Assembly: GCA_016206275.1 (NCBI GenBank)
Contig: JACQRY010000079.1
Span: 1 to 5,818 of the forward strand
Direction of reading: 5' to 3'
DNA length: 5,818 nt
From: Nitrososphaerota archaeon
Lineage (GTDB): Archaea; Thermoproteota; Nitrososphaeria; Nitrososphaerales; JACQRY01
The notes under the pieces: generated by a model
Told to the model about the DNA's origin: nothing
The model's database searches: none
The model's input: only the letters and a program-made list of their open reading frames with translations
Shown: positions 1 through 5,661 of the stretch, in pieces
Layout of the letters: each line of letters starts with the position of its first letter
How positions within the stretch are numbered: position 1 is the first letter of the stretch
Translations under genes and position numbers: made by a program

Positions 1-291
1 CTACCCGATTGGGCCATAGAAGACCTGAGAGAACAATTCAAACCAGCAGAGCAATACCTAACCATCCACCCCCAGCCTCAGAACCTGCAAGAATTGAGGC
101 GTCAAACCCTCATCGACACCGTCAAATTATCAGGCCTCTTCACAGATGACCAGATCGTCTTCTTAAGCCGCAAAACCTCTGCGGAGGAGCGGAAACTCGA
201 GGAGGCGAAGGACTTGGCAAAACTAGACTTCCCCAGCCTGACCGAGGATGTCCGAAGGCTTCGCCGCCAAACCATACCCGGCGTCTTCTAA
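1..291 (+). CDS. C-terminal fragment of an unrecognised protein (5' end outside window)
   Basis: The frame is open from base 1 to a TAA stop at 289-291 and gives 96 residues with no start needed inside the window; a TTG at 94 is in frame but there is no reason to prefer it, because the reading continues upstream without a stop. The visible part is charged and mostly helical in character, with an E/K/R-rich stretch (about residues 60-74, SAEERKLEEAKDLAK) that could be a short coiled coil or surface helix. It ends in RRLRRQTIPGVF, echoing an earlier LRRQT at about residues 32-36. There are no membrane segments, no cysteines and no motif I can assign to a family, so no function is given. It converges on the permease gene across a 176-base gap. 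I am fairly sure it is coding because of the open frame and sensible composition. Confidence 0.6.
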   Translation, partial: LPDWAIEDLREQFKPAEQYLTIHPQPQNLQELRRQTLIDTVKLSGLFTDDQIVFLSRKTSAEERKLEEAKDLAKLDFPSLTEDVRRLRRQTIPGVF

Positions 292-325
292 TCTATTAAC
301 CCATATGTTTCCAGCCGAGTTGATA

Positions 326-359
326 TGGCTAACTACCTTGAATTCAGTGTGGTTAGCTA
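326..359. repeat. Imperfect 15-bp inverted repeat (hairpin) between convergent genes
   Basis: Bases 326-340 pair with 345-359 around an AATT loop. By hand I count 14 pairs, including three G-T wobbles, and one C/T mismatch (337/348). The inner part contains GAATTC. It lies 35 bases after the stop of the plus-strand gene and about 108 bases beyond the stop of the minus-strand permease. No T-run follows on either strand, so it is not a classical bacterial intrinsic terminator; it could be a transcript 3'-end structure, a processing site or a protein-binding palindrome. The rest of 292-467 holds no tRNA, no promoter and no ORF I can support. Confidence 0.6.
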
Positions 360-467
360 GAATATTCCTAGTGCATGTGTGCGGCGAAGCGTTTGTATTT
401 CTTGGGTGACGACTATGCTTTCCGGCAATCGTAAATGTCGCCCTAATGCCCATGTAGCTCAGGCCCA

Positions 468-1829
468 CTAGACTAGCCAAGCATAGTAGAACAACGGGAG
501 CACAACAAGGCTAGGGAGCGACCAAATGGCTGCAACCTTGATCCAGTCCCTCATGCTCACCCACCCGGCGCGGTAGATCACGAGCGTCGGGATGAGCTGG
601 TAGGGGAAGATGAACCAACCATTGCCGGCTAGCGTGGCTGCAGCTCCGAGCACAGGGTTCGCGCCAGTCGAGGAGAAGAACTGCATGGAGATGGGTTGAA
701 CCGTGCTGGCGGTGGCGATTCCCGTCATGCCTAGGTGGACAATCGAAGTCATGATACTGAACAGGAAGAAGCCCGTGAAAAGATCGAGATCGCCTGCGAT
801 GCTTTGTAGACTTTTGCTGAGCGAGGCGGCTAGGCCCGAGGAGATGAGGATGGATGCGAGGCTGATCGCGCCACCCGCGTAGAGGAAGAGCCCGTAGTCG
901 ACCTTCGCAAGATGCTTGGCATCCAACACCCCGATTCTAGGTGCGAAAGAAATGATTCCCAGGAAGAGCGCTATCCATGCCGGATCTATCCCGTGCGTGA
1001 AGTCGAGGGCCCAGAGAAGGATCCCACCTATGAGCAAGTACAAGACACGTCTCTCCTTGCTGGTAAGCGGTGGTGGCTTCTCTGCCTGCGTGGGAGTCTG
1101 CTCCCTAAACCGTGTCCTCGGCGAGAGGACTGCGATCAGGCCAAAGCTGAACAGAGTCCAGGCGATGGCTGGGGCCCCGAACGTCACCAAGTACTCGCTC
1201 CAGGAGACCGGCTGACCTCGTTGGAGACCAAGCAGCCCTGCGACCACTATGTTCAGGGTGTCCCCGTTTAGGACCATGATGGAGGATGTCCGCAGCCCGA
1301 TGGCGAGGGACATCATCGCCCAGACAGCCTCCTTCGACTTGGGCTCGACGCCAAGCTTTTTCAGTAGGCCGATGTAGATGGGCAGGAGCACGAAGTATTT
1401 TCCCACAAGGCTCGGTAGGACGGGGCTGAAGAGCACGCCGAGGAGAAAGCTCATCGCGACTAGTGTTCTCACTTGGGTGATTCGGATACTGGTCGAGATG
1501 CGTGTCCCGATCCGCTCCCCTAAGCCCGTTTCCATTACTGCCGTCATCATCATGGAGGCGCCGAGGAAGAACCAGACTGGGGGCACCGTGAATCCCCCTA
1601 GTGCGGTGGGGGTGTCGATACCGATGTACACTATCCCGAGGATGGGGATGAGCAGGCTGGTGAGTGGTCCTGGCAGGAGTTCGGCGACCCACCATGTGGC
1701 GGCGAAGATTGTGAGGGCGAGGGCGCGGTTTCCTTGGGGTGTGAGTCCGGGAACGAGCTCCAGGCCGCCCAATATGAGTGCTAAGACGCCTACGGCGGCG
1801 AGAATGTATCGTGTTTCTGATCCATTCAT
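468..1829 (-). CDS. SLC13/DASS-family anion permease (divergent, SNT motifs altered)
   Basis: A polytopic inner-membrane protein of 453 residues, with roughly 11-13 hydrophobic segments and a charged cytoplasmic-type linker at about 236-262. This is the usual length for the divalent anion:Na+ symporter family, which imports di- and tricarboxylates or sulfate. Family landmarks seen: TWWVAELLPGPLTSLLIPI (45-63), the first conserved DASS block; LGGFTVPPVWFFLGASMM (77-94) with TGLGERIG (101-108); and a repeat-related half with FLYAGGAISLASILISSGLA (315-334). The Ser-Asn-Thr motifs that form the substrate and Na+ sites align by eye to S140-L-V (before LLPI, with Lys144 following) and T369-G-I (before VQPI), so both differ from consensus. 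The ATG at 1829 is the first sensible start; the other nearby ATG, at 1837, is out of frame. It follows the amidohydrolase by 69 bases and may be its partner importer. Substrate unknown. Confidence 0.85.
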   Translation of the reverse strand: MNGSETRYILAAVGVLALILGGLELVPGLTPQGNRALALTIFAATWWVAELLPGPLTSLLIPILGIVYIGIDTPTALGGFTVPPVWFFLGASMMMTAVMETGLGERIGTRISTSIRITQVRTLVAMSFLLGVLFSPVLPSLVGKYFVLLPIYIGLLKKLGVEPKSKEAVWAMMSLAIGLRTSSIMVLNGDTLNIVVAGLLGLQRGQPVSWSEYLVTFGAPAIAWTLFSFGLIAVLSPRTRFREQTPTQAEKPPPLTSKERRVLYLLIGGILLWALDFTHGIDPAWIALFLGIISFAPRIGVLDAKHLAKVDYGLFLYAGGAISLASILISSGLAASLSKSLQSIAGDLDLFTGFFLFSIMTSIVHLGMTGIATASTVQPISMQFFSSTGANPVLGAAATLAGNGWFIFPYQLIPTLVIYRAGWVSMRDWIKVAAIWSLPSLVVLPLFYYAWLV

Positions 1830-1898
1830 TCAGACATGACGCTCAAGGCTGAAACGGCATTACGGGTAAACTATCTATGGGACAGGTTGGCATTCCCT

Positions 1899-3263
1899 TT
1901 ATTTGGCTGCATGTACCCTGTCGAGCATTCGCTGAGCTTGTCTACTAACTTCGTTTAACACTGATTCCTCACTCATGCTTTTGACTTGCCTATCTTCGAC
2001 TAGTACATTGCCATCAACCACAACGTGGCTAACATCATATCCATGAGCAGAATAGACGAGGTCGCTGCTCACACCTTGCAGCGGGAAGAAATGCGGCTTC
2101 TTCAAATCAACCAGCACGAAATCCGCTTTCTTACCCTTCTCTATACTGCCTAGCTGGTCCTGTACGCCGAGGGCTTTCGCTCCATTGATGGTGGCCATCG
2201 CGAGCACCTCGATGGAAGATATGATAGTAGGATCCAAGGCCGCCACCTTGTGGAGTAAGCTCGCCGTCTTCATTTCTCGGAACATGTCGTAACAATCATT
2301 GCTTGGTCCACCGTCGCATCCGAGTCCTACGTTGAGCCTTGCTTTGAGCATTTTAGGGACAGGCGCGATTCCTGATGCTAGCTTCATGTTGGAGGAGGGG
2401 CAGTGGGCCACTGAGGCTCCTGCTTTTGCTAGTAGTGCTATATCTTTGTCGCTTAGCCAGACACCGTGCGCGAAGACTGCTCCTCGTTGGGCTATTCCTG
2501 ACTTGGTGACTAATTCTCCGGGGGTGGTGTTTCTCTTGGCTAGATCAACAATATCTGCTTTGGTTTCTCCGAGGTGCATAGTTATGAAACATCCTGTTTC
2601 TTTGGAAACCTCAGCTACCTCCTTGGCTAGTTGTTCGCTGCAGACCCTGGGGTTATTGATGCCAAATCCTATACGTATTCTCCCATCGGCTTTTCCATTC
2701 CACTCCCGGTGCAGTCTGCGGAGCTCTTTGATGGCTGCGTCTTTTTCTTCAGGGAAGGGATGTTTGGTTCCTTCGTAGGTGGGTTGGTCCATTATCATTT
2801 TTGAGATGATGCCTCTGACGCCTGACTTGGCTAGGGCCGAAGCGGCTCTATCAATCCCCCAGCGTGTATGCAGCTGAGCCTCAAGAAAGCTCGTCGTACC
2901 GGTCTTAAGCATCTCTAACAAACAGAGTTGAGCACTCGCCTCCATGATGTCAGCGTCAACGGCTGTTTGAAGCGGCCAAACCCCTTCACGGAGCCACGAC
3001 GCGAGGTTCACGTTATCGGGTACGAGGCCTCTCATTATTGCCTCAACCAAATGGGTATGAGTGTCCACCAGACCGGGCAAAAGCGCTTTCCGTTCGCCGT
3101 TGATCACATATTCAGGTGATTCAGCTGCCTTGACTACCTCCTCCGTCTTACCGATCTTTATGATCTTGTCTCCTTCAGCGTAGAGAGCACCGTCTTGGAC
3201 AACTCTCTTCTGAGAGTCCATGGTGAAGACGGTTGCATTCTTAACTAGGATGCTACGAGCCAA
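1899..3263 (-). CDS. ATZ/TRZ-type amidohydrolase (SAH/MTA deaminase or chlorohydrolase-like)
   Basis: A 454-residue cytosolic metallo-hydrolase of the amidohydrolase superfamily, the normal length for the MtaD/TrzA/AtzA group, which deaminates S-adenosylhomocysteine, methylthioadenosine or related N-heterocycles. It shows the N-terminal beta strand ILVKNATVFTMD, then GLVDTHTH giving metal ligands H69 and H71, MHLGETKAD with H230 and catalytic-type E233, FAHGVWL with H266, AHCPSSNMKLASG (286-298), and CDGGPSND with D317 as the last metal ligand. The closing KGKKADFVLVDL (376-387) is the typical C-terminal return to the small beta domain. All active-site residues are present. The start is TTG at 3263: an in-frame stop lies just upstream and the next Met (M15) would remove the conserved first strand. 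A TATA-like CTTAAG about 30 bases upstream suggests a leaderless mRNA. The exact substrate (SAH, MTA, adenosine, guanine or a triazine) cannot be read from the sequence. Confidence 0.88.
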   Translation of the reverse strand: MARSILVKNATVFTMDSQKRVVQDGALYAEGDKIIKIGKTEEVVKAAESPEYVINGERKALLPGLVDTHTHLVEAIMRGLVPDNVNLASWLREGVWPLQTAVDADIMEASAQLCLLEMLKTGTTSFLEAQLHTRWGIDRAASALAKSGVRGIISKMIMDQPTYEGTKHPFPEEKDAAIKELRRLHREWNGKADGRIRIGFGINNPRVCSEQLAKEVAEVSKETGCFITMHLGETKADIVDLAKRNTTPGELVTKSGIAQRGAVFAHGVWLSDKDIALLAKAGASVAHCPSSNMKLASGIAPVPKMLKARLNVGLGCDGGPSNDCYDMFREMKTASLLHKVAALDPTIISSIEVLAMATINGAKALGVQDQLGSIEKGKKADFVLVDLKKPHFFPLQGVSSDLVYSAHGYDVSHVVVDGNVLVEDRQVKSMSEESVLNEVSRQAQRMLDRVHAAK

Positions 3264-3289
3264 GTCAACCCCGCTCTTCTAGGCATGCT

Positions 3290-3295
3290 CTTAAG
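3290..3295 (-). promoter_or_regulatory. TATA-like box for the amidohydrolase gene
   Basis: CTTAAG lies 27-32 bases upstream of the TTG start at 3263 on the minus strand, the spacing expected for an archaeal TATA box feeding a leaderless transcript. It is embedded in AGGC...GCCT (3281-3298), a weak dyad that includes GCATGC. No Shine-Dalgarno match is visible before the TTG, which agrees with leaderless initiation. The match to the TATA consensus is short, so this is tentative. Confidence 0.4.
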
Positions 3296-3325
3296 CCTTG
3301 ATACATGCTTCAAATCCTTCGACAA

Positions 3326-3333
3326 AAGTTAAA
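3326..3333 (+). promoter_or_regulatory. TATA-like box for the 101-residue orphan gene
   Basis: AAGTTAAA is centred about 30 bases upstream of the GTG start at 3360, fitting an archaeal TATA box with transcription starting at or near the start codon. Together with the box at 3290-3295 it makes 3264-3359 a compact divergent promoter region. No Shine-Dalgarno motif precedes the GTG. Confidence 0.4.
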
Positions 3334-3359
3334 GCGCTCATTGTCTTAGAAGCTGCGAT

Positions 3360-3665
3360 GTGTCTGTCCCTGCTTACAATGATGTCCTTACTAGGCTTTT
3401 CGCGTCTGTTGCACAAGCTGTTGAAAGAACAGAGTATGAATTAGTGAACAAACATCCCGCAGCTGAAGATTACAGGAAGACAGTCATACGCCATTTGGTC
3501 GAGATTACGGACCAATATCTTAGAGAGCTTCCGGACCAAGCCGAGCACGGCGCAATAGTCACATTGAAAGGATACGGGACAAGGAACAGGAATGATATCG
3601 TTAGGAGAATTGAAAGTGGTCTTTATCCAAAGGTAGAACAAGCTTACCGAGCTAGGACAAGCTGA
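3360..3665 (+). CDS. Hypothetical 101-residue protein
   Basis: I do not recognise this family. The GTG at 3360 is the first start after an in-frame TAA at 3330-3332, and the frame runs to TGA at 3663-3665. The protein looks soluble: mostly helical over residues 3-60, with acidic and basic residues spaced as in amphipathic helices (LTRLFASVAQAVERTEYEL, then KTVIRHLVEITDQYLRELP). A short strand-turn, AIVTLKGYGTRNRND (65-79), follows, and then a basic helix ending in KVEQAYRARTS. It has no cysteines, no signal peptide and no membrane segment. The basic strand-loop-helix end (K70, R75, R77, R82, R83) could contact nucleic acid, but that is speculation. It has its own TATA-like box and stands alone: 96 bases from the divergent amidohydrolase and 151 bases before the NifX-like gene. 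GC and codon use match its neighbours, and a plausible promoter makes it likely real. Confidence 0.65.
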   Translation: MSVPAYNDVLTRLFASVAQAVERTEYELVNKHPAAEDYRKTVIRHLVEITDQYLRELPDQAEHGAIVTLKGYGTRNRNDIVRRIESGLYPKVEQAYRARTS

Positions 3666-3736
3666 GACTATAATTCTTGAACATCTACTTGTATTATGTC
3701 GCCGAAAGCCAGACGGAAACTGTTTTGAAAAAAGTT

Positions 3737-3758
3737 CATTTCCTTCGATTCGGGAATG
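3737..3758 (+). repeat. Short hairpin upstream of the NifX-like gene
   Basis: CATTTCC (3737-3743) pairs with GGGAATG (3752-3758): seven pairs including one G-T, with an 8-base loop. It sits in the 151-base gap after the orphan gene and shares three bases with the next dyad (3756-3784), so the two folds exclude each other if both form in RNA. It could be part of the orphan transcript's 3' end. It may also be chance, since seven-pair stems are not rare. Confidence 0.35.
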
Positions 3759-3784
3759 TGTGAAGCATTCATCGCTTAACATAT
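3756..3784. promoter_or_regulatory. Imperfect palindrome running into the TATA box: candidate operator
   Basis: Bases 3756-3766 pair with 3774-3784, giving ten pairs (one G-T wobble) and one G/A mismatch around a 7-base spacer. The right arm overlaps the TATA-like box of the NifX-like gene, a position where a bound archaeal repressor would block TBP/TFB. The half sites read roughly ATGTGTGAAGC and GCTTAACATAT. No regulator gene is visible in the window, so the operator role is inferred only from symmetry and position. Confidence 0.4.
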
Positions 3785-3787
3785 AAG
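3781..3787 (+). promoter_or_regulatory. TATA box for the NifX-like gene
   Basis: ATATAAG is a good archaeal TATA-like sequence. A start site about 25-28 bases downstream would fall near 3809-3814, just before the TTG at 3817 and after the out-of-frame ATG at 3800. This supports near-leaderless initiation at 3817 (or at the in-frame ATT at 3811) rather than at 3800. Confidence 0.5.
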
Positions 3788-3816
3788 CCTATTAGACCTA
3801 TGCCCATACGATTGGA

Positions 3817-4218
3817 TTGCTAGTCTCAGTAGCCGCGAAGGACGCTTCCCTAAATGGTAGAATTGGTCAGGTGGATATGCTCGACATGGTTTCTCACTGG
3901 CTTTTAATAGACACCGACTCCAACACGATCGTTAAGACAATACCTCTTACAGGCTTCCTTGAACACTTAGATCCTGGGGGAGACGTAGTTAAGGAAGCTT
4001 TAGCCCTGAAGCCAGACTCAATGATATGCTCGGGATTGGGGCCTGGGGCTTTTATGATCGCCAAAGAAGCTGGTGTTAGAGTCTATCAGGCAGAGAAAGG
4101 ATTGGAGGTAAGAGTAGCAATCGAGAATATGAAGAAAGGCTTACTCAAACCTTTGGAGCATCCAACACATGCTCATGGAACCCATGGACGGGACGCCTCG
4201 GGCCGTTTGATAAAGTAA
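3817..4218 (+). CDS. NifX/NafY-type dinitrogenase iron-molybdenum cofactor family protein
   Basis: A 133-residue soluble protein with the single alpha/beta domain of the NifX/NafY/NifB-C-terminal family, members of which bind iron-sulfur or FeMo-type cofactors or act as small metal-cluster carriers in organisms without nitrogenase. Landmarks: the first strand LVSVAAKD (2-9), GRIGQVDMLD and HWLLIDTDSN (27-36), the motif CSGLGPGAF (71-79) matching the family's GxGPxA turn, then AKEAGVRVYQAEKGLEV (82-98) and a final helix. After residue 110 comes a histidine-rich tail, HPTHAHGTHG (H115, H118, H120, H123), probably metal binding. The TTG start at 3817 gives a normal-length N terminus; an in-frame stop lies at 3793-3795. 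An ATG at 3800 opens another frame and stops after seven codons. No nif genes are nearby, so nitrogen fixation is not implied. It converges on the GT2 gene with a 39-base gap. Confidence 0.8.
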   Translation: MLVSVAAKDASLNGRIGQVDMLDMVSHWLLIDTDSNTIVKTIPLTGFLEHLDPGGDVVKEALALKPDSMICSGLGPGAFMIAKEAGVRVYQAEKGLEVRVAIENMKKGLLKPLEHPTHAHGTHGRDASGRLIK

Positions 4219-4229
4219 ACACGTTATGC

Positions 4230-4245
4230 AAAGTCAAAACCAAAA
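4230..4245 (-). terminator. T-rich terminator-like tract after the GT2 gene
   Basis: On the minus strand this reads TTTTGGTTTTGACTTT, beginning 12 bases after the TGA of the glycosyltransferase gene. Archaeal RNA polymerase commonly stops in such T-rich tracts without a hairpin. It would end the tyrS-B3/4-GT2 transcript within the 39-base convergent gap. The plus strand has no comparable T tract here, so the NifX-like transcript must end further on, inside the GT2 gene. Confidence 0.45.
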
Positions 4246-4257
4246 TACGCGTACAAC

Positions 4258-4992
4258 TCACGGCCCAGAACTTCTTAAGCCCTTCAATCTGAGCCTGAGC
4301 AGAGTCCATGTGAAATGAAAAATTTCTCCCACTGATAGCTTTGTTTCACCACTAATTCTCCGTCTATAGGTGAAAGGCACTTCCCTCACTTTGAAGCCTT
4401 GTTTGAGATAAAAGTATAGGGTTTCTACCTGATAATCGTATCCGCTTGAACTGAGGCGGTAATTCTGTAAAGCGTCGGCAACGCTTCGCCTCAAGGCGCG
4501 GAACCCCGTCGTCGTATCCTTTGTCTTTAATCCGAGGATAAGGTGAACCAAGACATTAGCAACAGAACTGACAAGTTGCCTATATTTTGACCATCCTTCG
4601 GTTCCTCCTCCTTCAACATACCTTGATCCTATCGCCACGTCCGCCTCATCATGTACAGCTTTAATCAGGGTTGGAAGAGATTCGGGGGGATGAGAAAAAT
4701 CTGCATCCATCTGGACTAGAATATCTGGCTTAGATTGCAAAGCATATTTGAAGCCATCCAGATACGCCGAACCCAATCCCTTTTTCTCGCTTCTTGTCAG
4801 TAAGTGGATAGATGAATCAGTCCTACTTAGCTCATGTACTGCTTCTCCAGTGCCGTCTGGACTGGAGTCGTCGACTATGAGAACATGATTTTCGTATCCA
4901 GCATCACTGAGAACAGACCTTACCTTAGGGATGAGATCTACAATATTCTCTTTTTCGTTGTACGTTGGGATGACAACGACTACACTAGTCAT
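4258..4992 (-). CDS. Polyprenyl (dolichyl)-phosphate mannose synthase-like GT2 glycosyltransferase
   Basis: A 244-residue GT-A fold enzyme of glycosyltransferase family 2. This group moves mannose (or glucose) from a GDP- or UDP-sugar to a polyprenyl phosphate at the cytoplasmic membrane face, supplying lipid-linked sugar for glycoproteins or glycolipids. Motifs in order: VIPTYNEKENI (7-17), VDDSSPDGTGE (40-50) for nucleotide binding, MDADFSHPPES (95-105) with the metal-binding D96-x-D98, GSRYVEGGG (122-130), KDTTTGFRA (158-166), and the acceptor-loop motif RRISGETKLS (211-220). It matches the short DPM1-like type: it ends at about residue 244 with no C-terminal membrane helices, so it must associate peripherally or with a partner. 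The ATG at 4992 precedes the perfect first strand TSVVVVIPTYNE, and it lies 3 bases after the stop of the B3/4 gene, so the two are almost certainly co-transcribed. Mannose specificity is inferred from motif similarity. Confidence 0.9.
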   Translation of the reverse strand: MTSVVVVIPTYNEKENIVDLIPKVRSVLSDAGYENHVLIVDDSSPDGTGEAVHELSRTDSSIHLLTRSEKKGLGSAYLDGFKYALQSKPDILVQMDADFSHPPESLPTLIKAVHDEADVAIGSRYVEGGGTEGWSKYRQLVSSVANVLVHLILGLKTKDTTTGFRALRRSVADALQNYRLSSSGYDYQVETLYFYLKQGFKVREVPFTYRRRISGETKLSVGEIFHFTWTLLRLRLKGLRSSGP

Positions 4993-4995
4993 TTC

Positions 4996-5661
4996 TTAAC
5001 GCGCAAACTGAGTGCAGAGCTCCAGCGTCCTGTCAACCACCTTTGACACTAAAGAAGAATCCACACCTTTAACACCACATCCAACCACCAATACAAGCTT
5101 GGTCTCCATAGTTACCATGCTGCGGCGTGAGTCCCTATGAGGAAAGATGTGAAGCGGGCCATCTTCATCAGCCAAAACAATATCGTTGTTGCCAAGTCTT
5201 CTCTCTGCCTGAGAAATGTCCACCATCGACTCTCCTTCCCTCGCCATGCGCAACACAGGTTCTCCACGTATATGATCCATATCGTAGATACCAATGGGGA
5301 TCAGGGTTTCAACCGAAGCGAAGTTGCCTGCATCTACAACACTGTTGATCCTAGGCAAAGCACCATAGGAGAGAAAGCGCCTCGCCAAAGCTTCGCTAGC
5401 AGGTCTCACCTTGGTCGGATCAATCCCGATTCTCCAATAAAAGTCTCTGAACGCTCTAACCACGGGGTGATCTTTCAACTCTTCAAGCCTTATGGTGAAT
5501 GATTGTCTTAGGTGGTGCAGGGCGTTTCCAGTGTCATGATCAGCCAGAACTTTGACGCCGATTACCTTGGAGAACATGTACAGCTCCTCATGACGCTTCA
5601 GAACTTCAGAATCTATTCTGATCATTGATCCTGCGTCTTGGGGAAACGGCGTTGAATGCAT
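4996..5661 (-). CDS. Free-standing B3/4 (tRNA-editing type) domain protein
   Basis: A 221-residue soluble protein carrying a B3/4 domain, the fold that in the phenylalanyl-tRNA synthetase beta subunit clears Tyr mischarged on tRNA-Phe. The family pattern is clear over about 65-215: AFRDFYWRIGIDPTKVRPASEA begins at 70, ALARRFL (91-97) and LPRINSVVDAGNFASVET (102-119) follow, then IPIGIYDMD (121-129), LADEDGPLHIF and the closing SRRSMVTMETK (178-188). No PheRS catalytic domain is attached, and length is normal for stand-alone members. The ATG at 5661 overlaps the tyrS stop (TAATG) and has GAGATGA (5668-5674), a 6/7 Shine-Dalgarno-like match to GAGGTGA, six bases upstream, so I prefer it; M13 (ATG at 5625) is the alternative and would trim a poorly conserved leader. 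Substrate and activity of stand-alone B3/4 proteins are largely unknown; trans-editing is inference from fold and neighbour. Confidence 0.85.
   Translation of the reverse strand: MHSTPFPQDAGSMIRIDSEVLKRHEELYMFSKVIGVKVLADHDTGNALHHLRQSFTIRLEELKDHPVVRAFRDFYWRIGIDPTKVRPASEALARRFLSYGALPRINSVVDAGNFASVETLIPIGIYDMDHIRGEPVLRMAREGESMVDISQAERRLGNNDIVLADEDGPLHIFPHRDSRRSMVTMETKLVLVVGCGVKGVDSSLVSKVVDRTLELCTQFAR

Noticed and set aside
405..467. Possible C/D-box small RNA (GTGACGA near 405)
   Set aside because: The C-box match is imperfect and no CTGA D box follows on the same strand before the permease gene.
447..475. tRNA-like 5' end (GCCCATGTAGCTCAG) near the permease stop codon
   Set aside because: It resembles an acceptor strand plus D-arm start, but no GAGC D-stem partner, anticodon stem, T-arm or complementary CATGGGC follows, and it runs into the conserved-frame end of the permease gene.
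223..480. Minus-strand open frame of 85 codons
   Set aside because: It overlaps the end of the plus-strand partial gene and the permease stop, spans the hairpin, and its translation shows no family features; it is most likely a chance frame.
912..1839. Several open frames inside the permease gene (plus strand 912-1271, 916-1215, 1378-1839; minus strand 1105-1695)
   Set aside because: They are shadows in a GC-rich gene; their translations are rich in Arg, Pro and His with no motifs, while the permease frame shows clear family blocks throughout.
2299..3119. Plus-strand open frames opposite the amidohydrolase
   Set aside because: The amidohydrolase frame carries all catalytic residues across this stretch, and the opposite frames have no recognisable features.
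3441..3782. Minus-strand open frame of 113 codons over the orphan gene
   Set aside because: It covers the orphan gene and the promoter of the NifX-like gene, has no promoter signal and a low-complexity Ser/Cys-rich composition, so the plus-strand frame is preferred.
3817..4218. Evidence for a nitrogen-fixation locus from the NifX-like protein
   Set aside because: This domain is common in archaea without nitrogenase, and no nif structural or cofactor genes are in the window.
5112..5502. Open frames on both strands inside the B3/4 gene
   Set aside because: The B3/4 frame matches its family along its whole length; the others are antisense or shifted shadows.
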